64,000 nucleotides of DNA from Paracoccaceae bacterium (GTDB lineage: Bacteria > Pseudomonadota > Alphaproteobacteria > Rhodobacterales > Rhodobacteraceae): the NCBI GenBank assembly GCA_028874915.1, contig JAPPHA010000060.1:1-64000 (forward strand). Direction: 5' to 3'. Numbering within the stretch: position 1 is the stretch's first letter; each line of letters opens with the position of its first letter. Under the pieces are notes generated by a model. It was given only the letters and a program-made list of their open reading frames with translations, did no database searches and had not been told where the DNA came from. Below are positions 35,015-44,083 of the stretch, in pieces. A program made the translations under genes and the position numbers.

Positions 35015-35698
35015 CGTTTCTCGAATTCTTTCGCTATTTCAGGACGTAGAAAACGTGAGTCGCGATGGACCCTCTCAACGGCGGCTCGATTATCCGAGTT
35101 GCCGGTGGATGTCACCCCCGAGAAACCGTCGAGACCCACCGATTGCTCACGACACGATCCGACCTGTCAAACGGAGCGAATCCGGACCGCCCGATTCCGT
35201 CCGGGCGATCGGGCAGGGTTGCCTCCACGTGGGGTCCGTCCGGGGTTCTTCCGCGACCCGCGCAATCTCGCATCAACGGTCATGGAACACGGCATTGCGG
35301 CGGAACGCCCGACGGCCCTGATCCCCTCGCAACCTGGCAACGCTCTATGCCCGGCAGTCACCTGTCTTCGCGACAAACACCGTCCGTGAACCGGTTCGGT
35401 TTGCGGAATCAGCCTGTAAATCAGGAGGTGGTTCGAACGCGGGGCATGTCCTTGCGTTGGCCGTTTTGTCTATCGCCCGAATGGCGGGATGGTCCGTCGA
35501 CCGGGAATCGGATGCCTTTACCCGCTAGGCAATTCTCTCCATAAGCCTGGCATCGTCCGAAGGGCTCCGTGAGCATGTCGATTTGCCCATCGCCGGCGCC
35601 GGGCGTGAAGTGCTTGGGTGGGGCTGGAATCGGGATGTCAGGAGCCGGAGACAATCGTGCCATGCGGAAAACCTTTCTTCCAGGAGGGAGTCTGCCGA
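35015..35698. other. Intergenic stretch between dksA and the MoxR gene
   Basis: About 680 bases with no supported gene; open frames on both strands lack recognisable domains. The last 20 bases hold a strong AGGAGGGAG ribosome binding site for the MoxR gene, and the dksA promoter should lie at the left end. Confidence 0.45.
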
Positions 35699-36538
35699 AT
35701 GCGGTTTGACGGAACCGATTCCTACATCGTCACTCCGGATCTCAAGGTCGCCGTCAACGCCGCGATCGCGCTGGAGCGACCCCTTCTGGTCAAGGGAGAA
35801 CCAGGCACGGGAAAAACGGAACTGGCGCGCCAGGTCTCGGCGTCGTTGGGCCTCACCATCGTCGAATGGCATGTGAAGTCGACCACCCGCGCTCAGCAGG
35901 GGCTCTACGAATACGATGCAGTTTCTCGTCTGCGGGACTCTCAACTCGGAGACGAGCGGGTTGGCGACATCCGAAACTACATTCGAAAGGGTCATCTCTG
36001 GCACGTCTTTGAGGCCAGGGAAAAGACCGTTCTCCTGATCGACGAGATTGACAAGGCCGACATCGAATTTCCGAATGACCTGCTCCAGGAGCTCGACCGA
36101 ATGGAATTCCACGTCTACGAAACAGGAGATGTCGTCCGCGCTCGGAACCGTCCCATCGTGATCATCTCCTCGAACAACGAGAAGGAACTGCCGGACGCTT
36201 TTCTCCGCCGGTGCTTCTTCCACTACATCCGGTTTCCCAGCACGGCCGTAATGAAGCGGATTGTCGATGCGCATTTTCCGGGTATCAAGACGTCACTTGT
36301 CGATGAAGCGCTGAGACAGTTCTTCGAAATCAGGGAAACGCCCGGGCTTAAGAAGAAACCCTCGACATCCGAGATGCTCGACTGGCTGAAGCTCCTGCTG
36401 GCGGATGATCTCGGCGCTGTCGATCTGAGGCGGGATGGGGCCGATGCGTTGCCGAAGCTCTACGGCGCACTCTTGAAGAACGAGCAGGATGTCCAGTTGT
36501 TCGAACGGTTGGCGTTCCTGTCGAGGCGGGACCGGTGA
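35699..36538 (+). CDS. MoxR-family AAA+ ATPase
   Basis: A 279-residue ATPase with Walker A VKGEPGTGKTE (residues about 31-41), Walker B VLLIDEIDKAD, sensor IIISSNNEKELPDAFLRRC and the lid region after KKKPSTSEMLDWL. MoxR proteins act as chaperones that mature or insert cofactors into partner enzymes, typically with a von Willebrand A protein, found here 0.9 kb downstream. The ATG at 35699 has an AGGAGGGAG site; the longer frame upstream lacks family similarity. Confidence 0.92.
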   Translation: MRFDGTDSYIVTPDLKVAVNAAIALERPLLVKGEPGTGKTELARQVSASLGLTIVEWHVKSTTRAQQGLYEYDAVSRLRDSQLGDERVGDIRNYIRKGHLWHVFEAREKTVLLIDEIDKADIEFPNDLLQELDRMEFHVYETGDVVRARNRPIVIISSNNEKELPDAFLRRCFFHYIRFPSTAVMKRIVDAHFPGIKTSLVDEALRQFFEIRETPGLKKKPSTSEMLDWLKLLLADDLGAVDLRRDGADALPKLYGALLKNEQDVQLFERLAFLSRRDR

Positions 36539-36664
36539 ACCAGGACGATCCGGCTGGATCGAACCCTACCGCCAGACTCTCCTAATTTACTCACATGTCG
36601 GGGGGTGTATTGGCACTGGAAACGGTGGCCGTCAAAATCGGTGGAAATAGGAAAGGGAACTTTC

Positions 36665-37126
36665 ATGCAGGACCTCGAATCCGCTACGAATTTGGTCATT
36701 AGACCGGCACGGGAAGGTGACCGGCCGGCCTGGAATCGCCTGTGGACCGCCTATCTCGAATTCTACGGTACCGGACGACCGAGGTCGCAATTCGACCTCA
36801 CATGGAGGCGAATCATGGATTCGGAGGAGTCGATGTATTCCTGTCTGGCGTTTTCCGGCGACGCGTGTCTCGGTTTGGTAAACTTCCTTTACCACCGGTC
36901 GTTCTGGGACGATTCTGACCGCTGCTACCTTCAAGACCTGTACGTGGACCCGAAGGCACGCGGGCAGGGAATCGGGGCGAAACTGATAGCTGCGGTCGGC
37001 CATCACGCGGAGGCTGCGCAATCGTCGGGCGTCTACTGGTTGACGGCTGAAGACAATGATCGTGCCCGCCGCCTGTATGACCACGTTGCGGTGTTGACTC
37101 CGTTCATCCGGTACAATCTCCCGTGA
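36665..37126 (+). CDS. GNAT-family N-acetyltransferase
   Basis: A 153-residue acetyltransferase. The acetyl-CoA pyrophosphate loop is KARGQGIGAKLI, preceded by the beta-strand YLQDLYVDP and followed by WLTAEDNDRARRLYD. The substrate is unknown. The ATG at 36665 (MQDLESATN) is preceded by AAGGGAA. It lies between the MoxR and von Willebrand genes, which is not usual for that pair, and may be an independent insertion into the unit. Confidence 0.9.
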   Translation: MQDLESATNLVIRPAREGDRPAWNRLWTAYLEFYGTGRPRSQFDLTWRRIMDSEESMYSCLAFSGDACLGLVNFLYHRSFWDDSDRCYLQDLYVDPKARGQGIGAKLIAAVGHHAEAAQSSGVYWLTAEDNDRARRLYDHVAVLTPFIRYNLP

Positions 37127-37261
37127 CGGCGGCTGCAGTCACGGAAGCGCGAATGTTGGACGTTCGATTGACCCGCTCCGATCCCGCGGGTGCCGCGTTC
37201 GCCGGTGCGACAGTGTGATGCGGTGGCCCAATGGCGCCGGCGCGACAGGCGAGGAGACCGG

Positions 37262-37432
37262 ATGATGATCATGATCACCGCATTTGTCCTGGGAGCGGCG
37301 TTCGGGTGGATTCGGGCGGCCAGACGAAAGGCGGAACGGCTCGACAGGCTGCATTATGCGGTGGTGCATGGGCTGGCCTTCCTGGTTGTCGCGCTGTTCG
37401 TTTCTGTTGCCGCGGGCTGGCAGTTCTCCTAG
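37262..37432 (+). CDS. 56-residue two-span membrane protein
   Basis: A short gene with a clear GAGGAG ribosome binding site and a start MMIMITAFVLGAAFGW. Two hydrophobic spans (about residues 3-17 and 34-52) flank a basic loop RAARRKAERLDRLHYAVVHG. Similar small proteins with a basic RLDRLQYA-like loop occur in related alphaproteobacteria as hypothetical proteins; function unknown. It ends 10 bases before the GTG of the von Willebrand gene, so the two are probably co-translated. Confidence 0.7.
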   Translation: MMIMITAFVLGAAFGWIRAARRKAERLDRLHYAVVHGLAFLVVALFVSVAAGWQFS

Positions 37433-37442
37433 TCGGCATAAC

Positions 37443-38636
37443 GTGTACCAGGACTTCATCGAGAGTTTGCGGGCGGCAAGGGTTCCGGTTTCGCTTCGGG
37501 AGTACCTGACGTTTGTCGAGTCACTGGCGTCCGGAATCGTCGACTTTGACGTAGAGGCATTCTACTTCCTGGCGCGGTCCGCACTCGTGAAGGATGAGCG
37601 AAACTTCGACCGATTCGATCGGGTGTTTTCGCATTTCTTCAAAGGCGTGGCAGGGGCCTCGCTCGAAGACCTGATCGCGGCCACCGGCAAGGCTCGAATT
37701 CCCGACGTTTGGCTGCGAAAGCTCGCAGGGCGGCACTTTACGCCCGAGGAGATGAAGGCGATCGAGTCGCTTGGCGGATTCGAGGCGCTCATGGAGGCGT
37801 TGAAGGCGCGGCTTGAGGAACAGACCGCGGAACATCAGGGAGGAAACCGGTGGATCGGCACTGTCGGCACATCGCCTTTCGGTGCCCATGGTTACAATCC
37901 CGAGGGAATCCGCATTGGTCAGGGCGAAAGCCGACATCAACGGGCGGTCAATGTTTGGGACCGGCGCGAGTTCCGCAATCTCGACGGCGGTGTGGAACTC
38001 GGTACCCGCAACATCAAGGTGGCCCTGCGCCGCATTCGCCGGTGGGCGAGAGACGGAGCCGACGACGAACTGGATCTGCCGGAAACGATTCGGTCAACGG
38101 CAAGGAACGGTTTCCTGGAGGTCCGTGTCCGGCCCGAACGTCGGAATGCCGTCAAGGTCCTTTTGTTTCTTGATGTCGGCGGTTCAATGGACGTTCACGT
38201 CCGTAAGGCTGAGGCATTGTTTTCGGCCGCGAGATCGGAATTCCGCCATCTCGAACATTTCTATTTTCACAACTGCCTTTACGAAGGCGTGTGGAAGGAC
38301 AATCGTCGTCGCTGGAGCGAACAGATTCCCACGTGGGACGTCATTCGCACGTTCAACGCTGACTACAAGTGCGTCTTTGTCGGAGATGCGTCGATGTCCC
38401 CCTATGAAATCGTCAATCGCGGCGGTGCCAGCGAGTACTTCAATGCCGAACCTGGCCAGTTGTGGCTGGAACGGGCACGTGAGCAGTGGCCGGACAGTGT
38501 ATGGATCAATCCTCTCCAAGAGGACCTCTGGCCGCATACGCGGTCAATTTCCATGATCCGGTCCCTGTTTGACGGTCAGATGTTCCCTCTGACGCTTGAA
38601 GGAATCGAGTCCGCAACCCGAGTATTGGCCCGGTAA
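37443..38636 (+). CDS. von Willebrand A (CoxE-like) protein, MoxR partner
   Basis: A 397-residue cytosolic protein of the CoxE/VWA family. N-terminal helical domain (FIESLRAARVPVSLREYLTFVESLASG), a glycine-rich linker, then a VWA domain starting LLFLDVGGSMDVHV with a variant metal-ion-dependent adhesion motif DVGGSM, and a C-terminal SMIRSLFDGQMFPLT. CoxE-type proteins work with MoxR ATPases in metalloenzyme maturation. The start is taken as GTG 37443 (VYQDFIE), since the longer open frame covers the upstream small gene in another frame; no strong ribosome binding site is present, pointing to coupling. Confidence 0.9.
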   Translation: MYQDFIESLRAARVPVSLREYLTFVESLASGIVDFDVEAFYFLARSALVKDERNFDRFDRVFSHFFKGVAGASLEDLIAATGKARIPDVWLRKLAGRHFTPEEMKAIESLGGFEALMEALKARLEEQTAEHQGGNRWIGTVGTSPFGAHGYNPEGIRIGQGESRHQRAVNVWDRREFRNLDGGVELGTRNIKVALRRIRRWARDGADDELDLPETIRSTARNGFLEVRVRPERRNAVKVLLFLDVGGSMDVHVRKAEALFSAARSEFRHLEHFYFHNCLYEGVWKDNRRRWSEQIPTWDVIRTFNADYKCVFVGDASMSPYEIVNRGGASEYFNAEPGQLWLERAREQWPDSVWINPLQEDLWPHTRSISMIRSLFDGQMFPLTLEGIESATRVLAR

Positions 38637-38656
38637 ACGGCGGACTCGCCGTTTCG
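38635..38656 (+). terminator. Hairpin after the von Willebrand gene
   Basis: AAACGGCG-GACT-CGCCGTTT is a perfect 8-base stem with a 4-base loop that overlaps the stop codon and ends in a short T stretch followed by C. It is a good candidate for an intrinsic terminator of the MoxR/VWA unit. Confidence 0.6.
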
Positions 38657-38808
38657 CACGGAACCGGCGAGTGCCGTTTCCTCGTCGGGAACATACAACC
38701 TGTCCGCCAATTCGGGGCGGTACTGCCGACCCCTGCGTCGTTTTGCGCCCGGTTCCACCCGGGAACAAGGTGATTGCCAATCGGGACTTGCATCCCCATA
38801 TTCGACCT

Positions 38809-39504
38809 ATGCTGACACCACTGAAGATCGCGCCGATACTTCTGGCCATACTCTGGGGGCTTGGCGTCTATCTCTTTTCCGCCCGCCGGTCACTCAAGGA
38901 GCTTGACCGAAAGTCGAAACGGCTGGGCGATCGACGGATCGGGGACCTCGTGGCGACCATGGCCAGAGCGCTGGATCTTGAAGAAATCCGGGTCTTCGTT
39001 CACGAAACGCCGATTATCAACGGTTTGGCGTCCGCGGACGGACGTGTGTTCATTACGCGCGGGTTTCTGGACAAGTATCACCTCGGCCAGGTGACAGCCG
39101 AGGAACTGTCGACAGTCGTGGCCCATGAACTCGGCCATCTGGCGCTGGGCCACACCCGCAAACGGTTGGTCGACTTCGCGGCACTCAATGCATTTCGCGT
39201 TCTTGTTCATGTTGTCATCGGACGGTTTGTGCCGTTCATCGGCGGTTACATCGCCGCATTTCTGACCAGCCTGTTCACGGCCAGACTGTCGCAGGCCAGC
39301 GAATACGAGGCCGACCGGTTTGCTGCCACGCTGCTGATGAAATCCGGTATCGGAACCGCGCCCCAGAAATCCCTGTTCCAAAAGCTGAACGCACTGACGG
39401 GATTCGGTTCTCAGCCCCCCGCTTGGCTGGCAAGCCATCCGAAACCGGAAGCGCGGATTGCCGCGATCGAGGCCCTTGAGGCGAAATGGAACACGCATGT
39501 GTGA
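38809..39504 (+). CDS. M48-family metallopeptidase
   Basis: A 231-residue zinc peptidase with an N-terminal transmembrane span (residues about 5-23), the zinc site HELGH at residues 106-110 followed by the third ligand in EYEADRFAA, and two further hydrophobic stretches between them. Related to HtpX, it probably acts on membrane proteins at the inner membrane. The start used is ATG 38809 just before the membrane anchor; an in-frame GTG near 38770 is an alternative. It is a separate unit after the hairpin. Confidence 0.88.
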   Translation: MLTPLKIAPILLAILWGLGVYLFSARRSLKELDRKSKRLGDRRIGDLVATMARALDLEEIRVFVHETPIINGLASADGRVFITRGFLDKYHLGQVTAEELSTVVAHELGHLALGHTRKRLVDFAALNAFRVLVHVVIGRFVPFIGGYIAAFLTSLFTARLSQASEYEADRFAATLLMKSGIGTAPQKSLFQKLNALTGFGSQPPAWLASHPKPEARIAAIEALEAKWNTHV

Positions 39505-39640
39505 CCGCCGTGATTCGGCCGAATCCAGGAGGCCGATTGCGGTGCACGGTGGGTGGCGGGCCTTGCAGGCGAATGGACCGACGTGAAGTCCGAACCAGGC
39601 TTCCGGTCTGACCCGTAAGCTGTCGAACAGGTTGGCCCGC

Positions 39641-40354
39641 TCAGGTGGCAGCGGCGCGCGTCAGTGACAGCCGGGCGGTTTCGAGATGTTCCTTCATCAG
39701 CGACGCGGCACGTTCCGGCTCCCGGGCCCGGATGGCGTTGACGATTTGCCGATGCTGATGGTTGTAGTTGGCAATGGTCCTTCTATCGAGCGTCGCTTCC
39801 CGCATCCGTTTCCACTCTTCCTGGTGCCGGACCAGATTGACCTTTGAGATCAGCCAGATCAGCAGGGCATTACCGGTCGACCGGGCGAGGGCCTGGTGGA
39901 ACTGTCCGTCCGCATCGGCGAATGTGATCGGATCATCGACACTGTTCTCCATGCAGACCAGCAGTTCGTCCAGAGCCCCGAAATCCGTCCGCCGCCCGTG
40001 CAGGACCACGAGACGACAGATGTGCGGTTCGAGGGCGAAGCGGGCATCGACCAGTTCGAGGGGGCGGGCATTCGCGAAGAGTTCGGTGGCGGAATCATCG
40101 TCATCGGTCCGGTGAACGACGTAGGATCCGCTTCCGCGTTGCGTTTCGACCAGGTTTTCTCTCCGCAGCCGGCTGACGGCTTCTCGAACGGTTCCACGCG
40201 AGACATTGTGAATGCTGGCGAGTTCGCGTTCCGTTGGCAACCGGTCATGCCGCCGGAGCGCGCCGTCCAGGATGGCGCGGCGCAAAGTGGCGGCGACTTC
40301 GGTGGAACCGATCCGAGGACGCGTGACAGGCAGTCTGGGTTCGAATTCATCCAT
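39641..40354 (-). CDS. GntR-family regulator with FCD effector domain
   Basis: A 237-residue FadR-type regulator: winged helix with LRRAILDGALRRHDRLPTERELA and SRGTVREAVSRLRRENLVE, then an all-helical FCD domain (RFALEPHICRLVV, DADGQFHQALARSTGNALL, HRQIVNAIRAREPERAASLMKEH) whose histidines usually bind a metal and a carboxylate. The ATG at 40354 follows GAGGAG; the annotated-looking TTG upstream is not needed. It is divergent from the methylated-amine cluster, with palindromes in between, and is the obvious candidate regulator. Confidence 0.92.
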   Translation of the reverse strand: MDEFEPRLPVTRPRIGSTEVAATLRRAILDGALRRHDRLPTERELASIHNVSRGTVREAVSRLRRENLVETQRGSGSYVVHRTDDDDSATELFANARPLELVDARFALEPHICRLVVLHGRRTDFGALDELLVCMENSVDDPITFADADGQFHQALARSTGNALLIWLISKVNLVRHQEEWKRMREATLDRRTIANYNHQHRQIVNAIRAREPERAASLMKEHLETARLSLTRAAAT

Positions 40355-40366
40355 CGGTCGGTTCTC

Positions 40367-40448
40367 CTCAACCAATTATTGACCAAAATGCAAACCAATT
40401 GCAACAATGTTGCTCAAATCGGAATAATGAGGTTGAATATTGGTTGAG
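40367..40448. promoter_or_regulatory. Operator-like inverted repeats between the GntR gene and the amine cluster
   Basis: CTCAACCAAT at 40367-40376 is the exact inverse of ATTGGTTGAG at 40439-40448. Between them lies a compact palindrome GCAACA-A-TGTTGC (40401-40413) and a third AACCAATT copy near 40394. Repeated AACCAAT elements plus a central palindrome fit binding by a dimeric GntR regulator controlling both directions. The stretch is AT-rich against its surroundings. Confidence 0.6.
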
Positions 40449-40570
40449 AATATAGGCAATTCACGTCATCAGGCGTGAGGATCGGGTTTGAACCCGGTTT
40501 AGATGCAAGCCGGAATTCAGACGGGCGAAACGCCGACCAGGATTTGCTGACCAGCAGAGGGAGAAGGATT

Positions 40571-42049
40571 GTGGCCACCGATATCGAGAGATTTGTCGAC
40601 GCACCGGGACGGGCCGAACAAGTCAGGGAAGTCAGGGAAAGGATCGATTCTCTGGGAATCGAATACCTGTATCTCCAGTTTGTTTCGGTCACCGGGAAGA
40701 TCATGGGGAAGGGAATCCCGGCCGATCACTGGGAGAGCGTGGCTCGCAAGGGATTCCAGCTTGTCTATGGGGCGACGGTCAATCTCTTTACTGACCGGGC
40801 CGGCAACTATCTCGGCTACGGACCGGAAGCCGCTGAACTCGTCGGGATTCCCGAGCCGGAGACCTTCATGCAATTGCCTTGGGAAAAGCGGATTGGCCGG
40901 TTCTACTGCACATTGTTCCGCAACCGCGAGGAACGCGAGGAACCCGGTGCCTTTCTGACGGCTGACTGCCGCGGAAACCTTCGCCGTCTTCACGACGACT
41001 TCAAGGAAAAGCACGACCAACTGCATCTTCGGATGGGAACGGAACCGGAGATGATGTGGCTCAAGTTCGACGAGAACGGAAAGCCAAGGGACGGGTTTTC
41101 CAAGCCCTACTGCTACCATATCGATCAGTTCGAGAGCCTGCGTCCCGTCTACATGCAGGTCATTCGATACTGCCGCGCCATGGGGCTCGACATGATTCAG
41201 GGCGACCACGAGGATGCGCCCGGGCAGCTCGAACTCAACTGGACGTTCGACGATGTCTTGCGGAACGCCGATCGGCTGACCACCTACAGGCAGATCTGTT
41301 CACAGGTCGCCCGGGAGAACGGGATTTTCGCATGTTTCATGACGAAGCCGTTCATGGGCGTTTCCGCTTCGGGCTGCCATCACAATATTTCGCTTTGGCG
41401 GGGCGGTGAGGATCAGTTGGTTCCGACCGGCAACGATCCGGAGAACCTTCCCGGAATGAGCGAGAACTACATGTACTTGAAAGGTGGCGAGAACACTTTC
41501 ATGCCTGATGGTGACGATCCCCAGTTGCCAGGGGTTGTCGGCAGGCACGCCATCGGCGGCATCGTCCATCACCTGCGGGCCATGACTGCGATCGGCTGCT
41601 CGACGGTCAACTCCTACCGGCGGCTCTGGGACACCGGGTTCTGGGCACCTGTTTTCGCAGACTGGGGATACCAGAACCGGACGACGGGACTCCGGGTTTC
41701 GGCGCCCGGGCGATTTGAATACAGGTCGGTGGATTCGATGGTGAATCCCTATCTCATGGGTGCAGCAATTCTCGCGGCCGCCGGCGACGGGGTCGACAAC
41801 GAACTCGACCCGGGCGAGCCTGAAGAACGGAACATCTACGAGGCGATGGAAGCCGGCAAACAGGTCCGCAAGCTGCCGATGTCGCTCGGCGAAGCGCTCG
41901 AAGCTCTCGAAAACGACGATGTGATCCGCAGCGGCCTTCCGGGGGAAATGTATCGTCTTTATCACGAGTACAAGTCGGACGAGTGGGCGCGGTTCATGTC
42001 TACAGTCACGGACTGGGACAACGACACCTACATGGAGTGCCTGCCGTAG
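40571..42049 (+). CDS. Glutamine-synthetase-family enzyme (candidate gamma-glutamylmethylamide synthetase)
   Basis: A 492-residue glutamine synthetase homologue. The metal and substrate motifs are present: RMGTEPEMMWLKF, the DMIQGDHEDAPGQLELNW segment, SASGCHHNISLW and NRTTGLRVSAPGRFEYRSVDS. It begins at a GTG (40571) with a GGGAGAAGG site. It differs from housekeeping GlnA and from the shorter GlnT/GmaS proteins, and it is followed by the three Glx/Mgs subunits. In the N-methylglutamate pathway a GS homologue joins methylamine to glutamate; that role fits the context but plain glutamine synthesis is not excluded. Confidence 0.85.
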   Translation: MATDIERFVDAPGRAEQVREVRERIDSLGIEYLYLQFVSVTGKIMGKGIPADHWESVARKGFQLVYGATVNLFTDRAGNYLGYGPEAAELVGIPEPETFMQLPWEKRIGRFYCTLFRNREEREEPGAFLTADCRGNLRRLHDDFKEKHDQLHLRMGTEPEMMWLKFDENGKPRDGFSKPYCYHIDQFESLRPVYMQVIRYCRAMGLDMIQGDHEDAPGQLELNWTFDDVLRNADRLTTYRQICSQVARENGIFACFMTKPFMGVSASGCHHNISLWRGGEDQLVPTGNDPENLPGMSENYMYLKGGENTFMPDGDDPQLPGVVGRHAIGGIVHHLRAMTAIGCSTVNSYRRLWDTGFWAPVFADWGYQNRTTGLRVSAPGRFEYRSVDSMVNPYLMGAAILAAAGDGVDNELDPGEPEERNIYEAMEAGKQVRKLPMSLGEALEALENDDVIRSGLPGEMYRLYHEYKSDEWARFMSTVTDWDNDTYMECLP

Positions 42050-42105
42050 GCCCCGGCCGCCGGGCGGGATTGGAAACAGAAGACTGGCAAAGGGGAGAGT
42101 TGGCG

Positions 42106-43053
42106 ATGTGTGGAATTGCTGGGCTGATCCATCGCGGGCGCGATTCGAATGTCGGCGCCGAAATCACGGCGATGCTGCAGGCGCTCAAGCATCGGGGACC
42201 GGATTCGACCGGTTATGCGGTGTATGGATCCGGGATCGATCCGGGCGCGAACGGAGATCTCGTCATGCGGCTCAAGGTCGCGGAACAGGAAGACATGGGT
42301 CGGGGGCGTGGGATCCATGCGGCGATCCGGGACCGGATCGGCACTGTCGACGGCATTCTTGCGGAACATGGCGTTCAGGTGAAGGACAAAGAGCATGCGA
42401 CGCCCTATGCGCTGCGATACGTCATCACTCATACCGGCGATCTTGCCGATCTCGCCACCCATATCGAAGAAACCGAGGGTGTGGAGATTCTCTCACTCGG
42501 CAACGGGCTGGAATTGATCAAGGATCTCGGGGACGCGGCAACGGTCTCGGAAGCCTACAGCCTCGACGGTTTCATGGGCACCCATGGTATCGGCCATACC
42601 CGGATGGCGACCGAATCCGATGTCGACATCCGCTCGGCCCACCCGTACTGGGCGTTCCCCTACAATGACGTCTCGGTTGTCCATAACGGCCAGATCACCA
42701 ACTACTGGCTGCAGCGCCGCGAAATGGAGCGCAAGGGCCACCGGTTCATGTCGGATTGCGACAGCGAACTCTTGGCGGTTTATACGGCGCATCATTTGTC
42801 AAAAGGGATGACGCTGGAGGACAGCCTTCGGCGGTCGATTGACGAAATCGATGGTGTCTTTACCTATCTGGTGGCGACTCGTGACAGCCTGGGGATGGCC
42901 AAGGACACCATGGCCGCAAAACCCCTCGTGCTCTACGAGAGCGACGACATGATTGCCATGGCCTCCGAGGAAGTCGCGATCCGGTCGATTCTGCCCCAGG
43001 AAATCGACACGTGGGATCCCTATGACGAAGAGGTTCGGGTATGGCAGGCGTGA
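42106..43053 (+). CDS. mgsA: Class II glutamine amidotransferase subunit (MgsA/GlxB-like)
   Basis: A 315-residue N-terminal-nucleophile amidotransferase. Cys2 directly after Met in MCGIAGLIHRG is the catalytic nucleophile, with HRGPDSTGYAVYG and the GHTRMATESDVDIRSAHPYW and VVHNGQITN substrate-binding segments. It is the amidotransferase-like subunit of the three-part N-methylglutamate synthase / Glx complex, in which glutamate synthase domains are separate polypeptides. A good AGGGGAG precedes the ATG at 42106. Its 3' end overlaps the next gene by 13 bases. Confidence 0.88.
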   Translation: MCGIAGLIHRGRDSNVGAEITAMLQALKHRGPDSTGYAVYGSGIDPGANGDLVMRLKVAEQEDMGRGRGIHAAIRDRIGTVDGILAEHGVQVKDKEHATPYALRYVITHTGDLADLATHIEETEGVEILSLGNGLELIKDLGDAATVSEAYSLDGFMGTHGIGHTRMATESDVDIRSAHPYWAFPYNDVSVVHNGQITNYWLQRREMERKGHRFMSDCDSELLAVYTAHHLSKGMTLEDSLRRSIDEIDGVFTYLVATRDSLGMAKDTMAAKPLVLYESDDMIAMASEEVAIRSILPQEIDTWDPYDEEVRVWQA

Positions 43054-43910
43054 CCGGGATGGACCTTCGGGACATGAACCAGGACGAACGCGCCCGGGCC
43101 CTCGGCATGGTGAGCGAGCAGCTGACCGGCCGCTCGATGTTTGTTGAATTCGATGAGAGCGCGGAAGAACGCTTCACCTATCCGTGGGCACCCGATGTCG
43201 ACTACAACCGGCGGACCGAGTTCGACACCGGTGAAATGTCTGCAACCGAGGTGAACCTGAAAATCCGCGGATTGATGGCCGAAGGTTATGGCACCATTGT
43301 GGTCCGAAATCCGCGTGGACGCCATTCCCTTGGTGTCGGCATCCTTTCCCGACTCAATCTCGTGTTCGAGGGTTCGCTCGGTTACTTCGGCGTCGGTCTG
43401 ATCGATGGCCCGAATGTCCGTATCAATGGCCGGGTCGGCTGGTCCTGCGGTGAGAACATGATGGCCGGAACGGTCGTCGTCGAAAAGAACGCCGGCTCAA
43501 CCTTCGGTGCCGCCATCCGGGGCGGTGATCTTGTCTGCAAGGGGTCGGTTGGGTCGCGGACAGGCATCGACATGAAGGGAGGAACCATCATCGTGGGCGG
43601 CGACACCGGCGCACTGTCGGGTTTCATGATGCAGCGCGGCCGAATGGTGATCTGCGGTGACGCCGGAAAAAACCTCGGTGACTCCATGTATGATGGCACG
43701 ATTTTCGTTGGTGGCCGAATCCGGTCGCTCGGCGTCGATGCGGTCGAAGCCGAACTGACCGAACTCGACAAGGCCTGGCTCGCCCGCAAGCTGACCGTCA
43801 ATGGTCTTCTTCCCGAGACCGGCGTCGGACATTTCACCAAGATCGTCGCGGGGCGGCAACTCTGGAACTATGACAACCTCGAACCCACTGAAAAGAAACT
43901 CATTCTCTGA
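43041..43910 (+). CDS. mgsB: GXGXG-domain subunit (MgsB/GlxC-like)
   Basis: A 289-residue protein built of the right-handed beta-helix found at the C-terminus of glutamate synthase, with repeating glycines (GYFGVGLIDGPNVRING, GGDLVCKGSVGSRTG, GGTIIVGGDTGALSG, GRMVICGDAGKNLGDSMYDG, GTIFVGGRI). It is expected to bridge the amidotransferase and FMN subunits. It starts inside the end of mgsA, so the two are coupled. Alternative names in rhizobia are glxC. Confidence 0.9.
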   Translation: MAGVTGMDLRDMNQDERARALGMVSEQLTGRSMFVEFDESAEERFTYPWAPDVDYNRRTEFDTGEMSATEVNLKIRGLMAEGYGTIVVRNPRGRHSLGVGILSRLNLVFEGSLGYFGVGLIDGPNVRINGRVGWSCGENMMAGTVVVEKNAGSTFGAAIRGGDLVCKGSVGSRTGIDMKGGTIIVGGDTGALSGFMMQRGRMVICGDAGKNLGDSMYDGTIFVGGRIRSLGVDAVEAELTELDKAWLARKLTVNGLLPETGVGHFTKIVAGRQLWNYDNLEPTEKKLIL

Positions 43911-44083
43911 TCGGTCCCGTTCCGTGGCGGATCGGGGGGGAGAACTTAACTCATCCCGCGGATTCCGCGTTGCTCTCCGGGGCCCGTACATGGACAGCAG
44001 AATTGGCAACCCGGAATTCCGCCGTACTGTGGTCGGGACCGGCGGCACCGCAAACGTGATCGAGGGACAACAAGGAGTCCGAA

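Noticed and set aside
37121-37144. Inverted repeat CCGTGAC...GTCACGG after the GNAT gene as a terminator
   Set aside because: The loop is 10 bases and there is no T-run; it overlaps the stop codon only by chance as far as can be judged.
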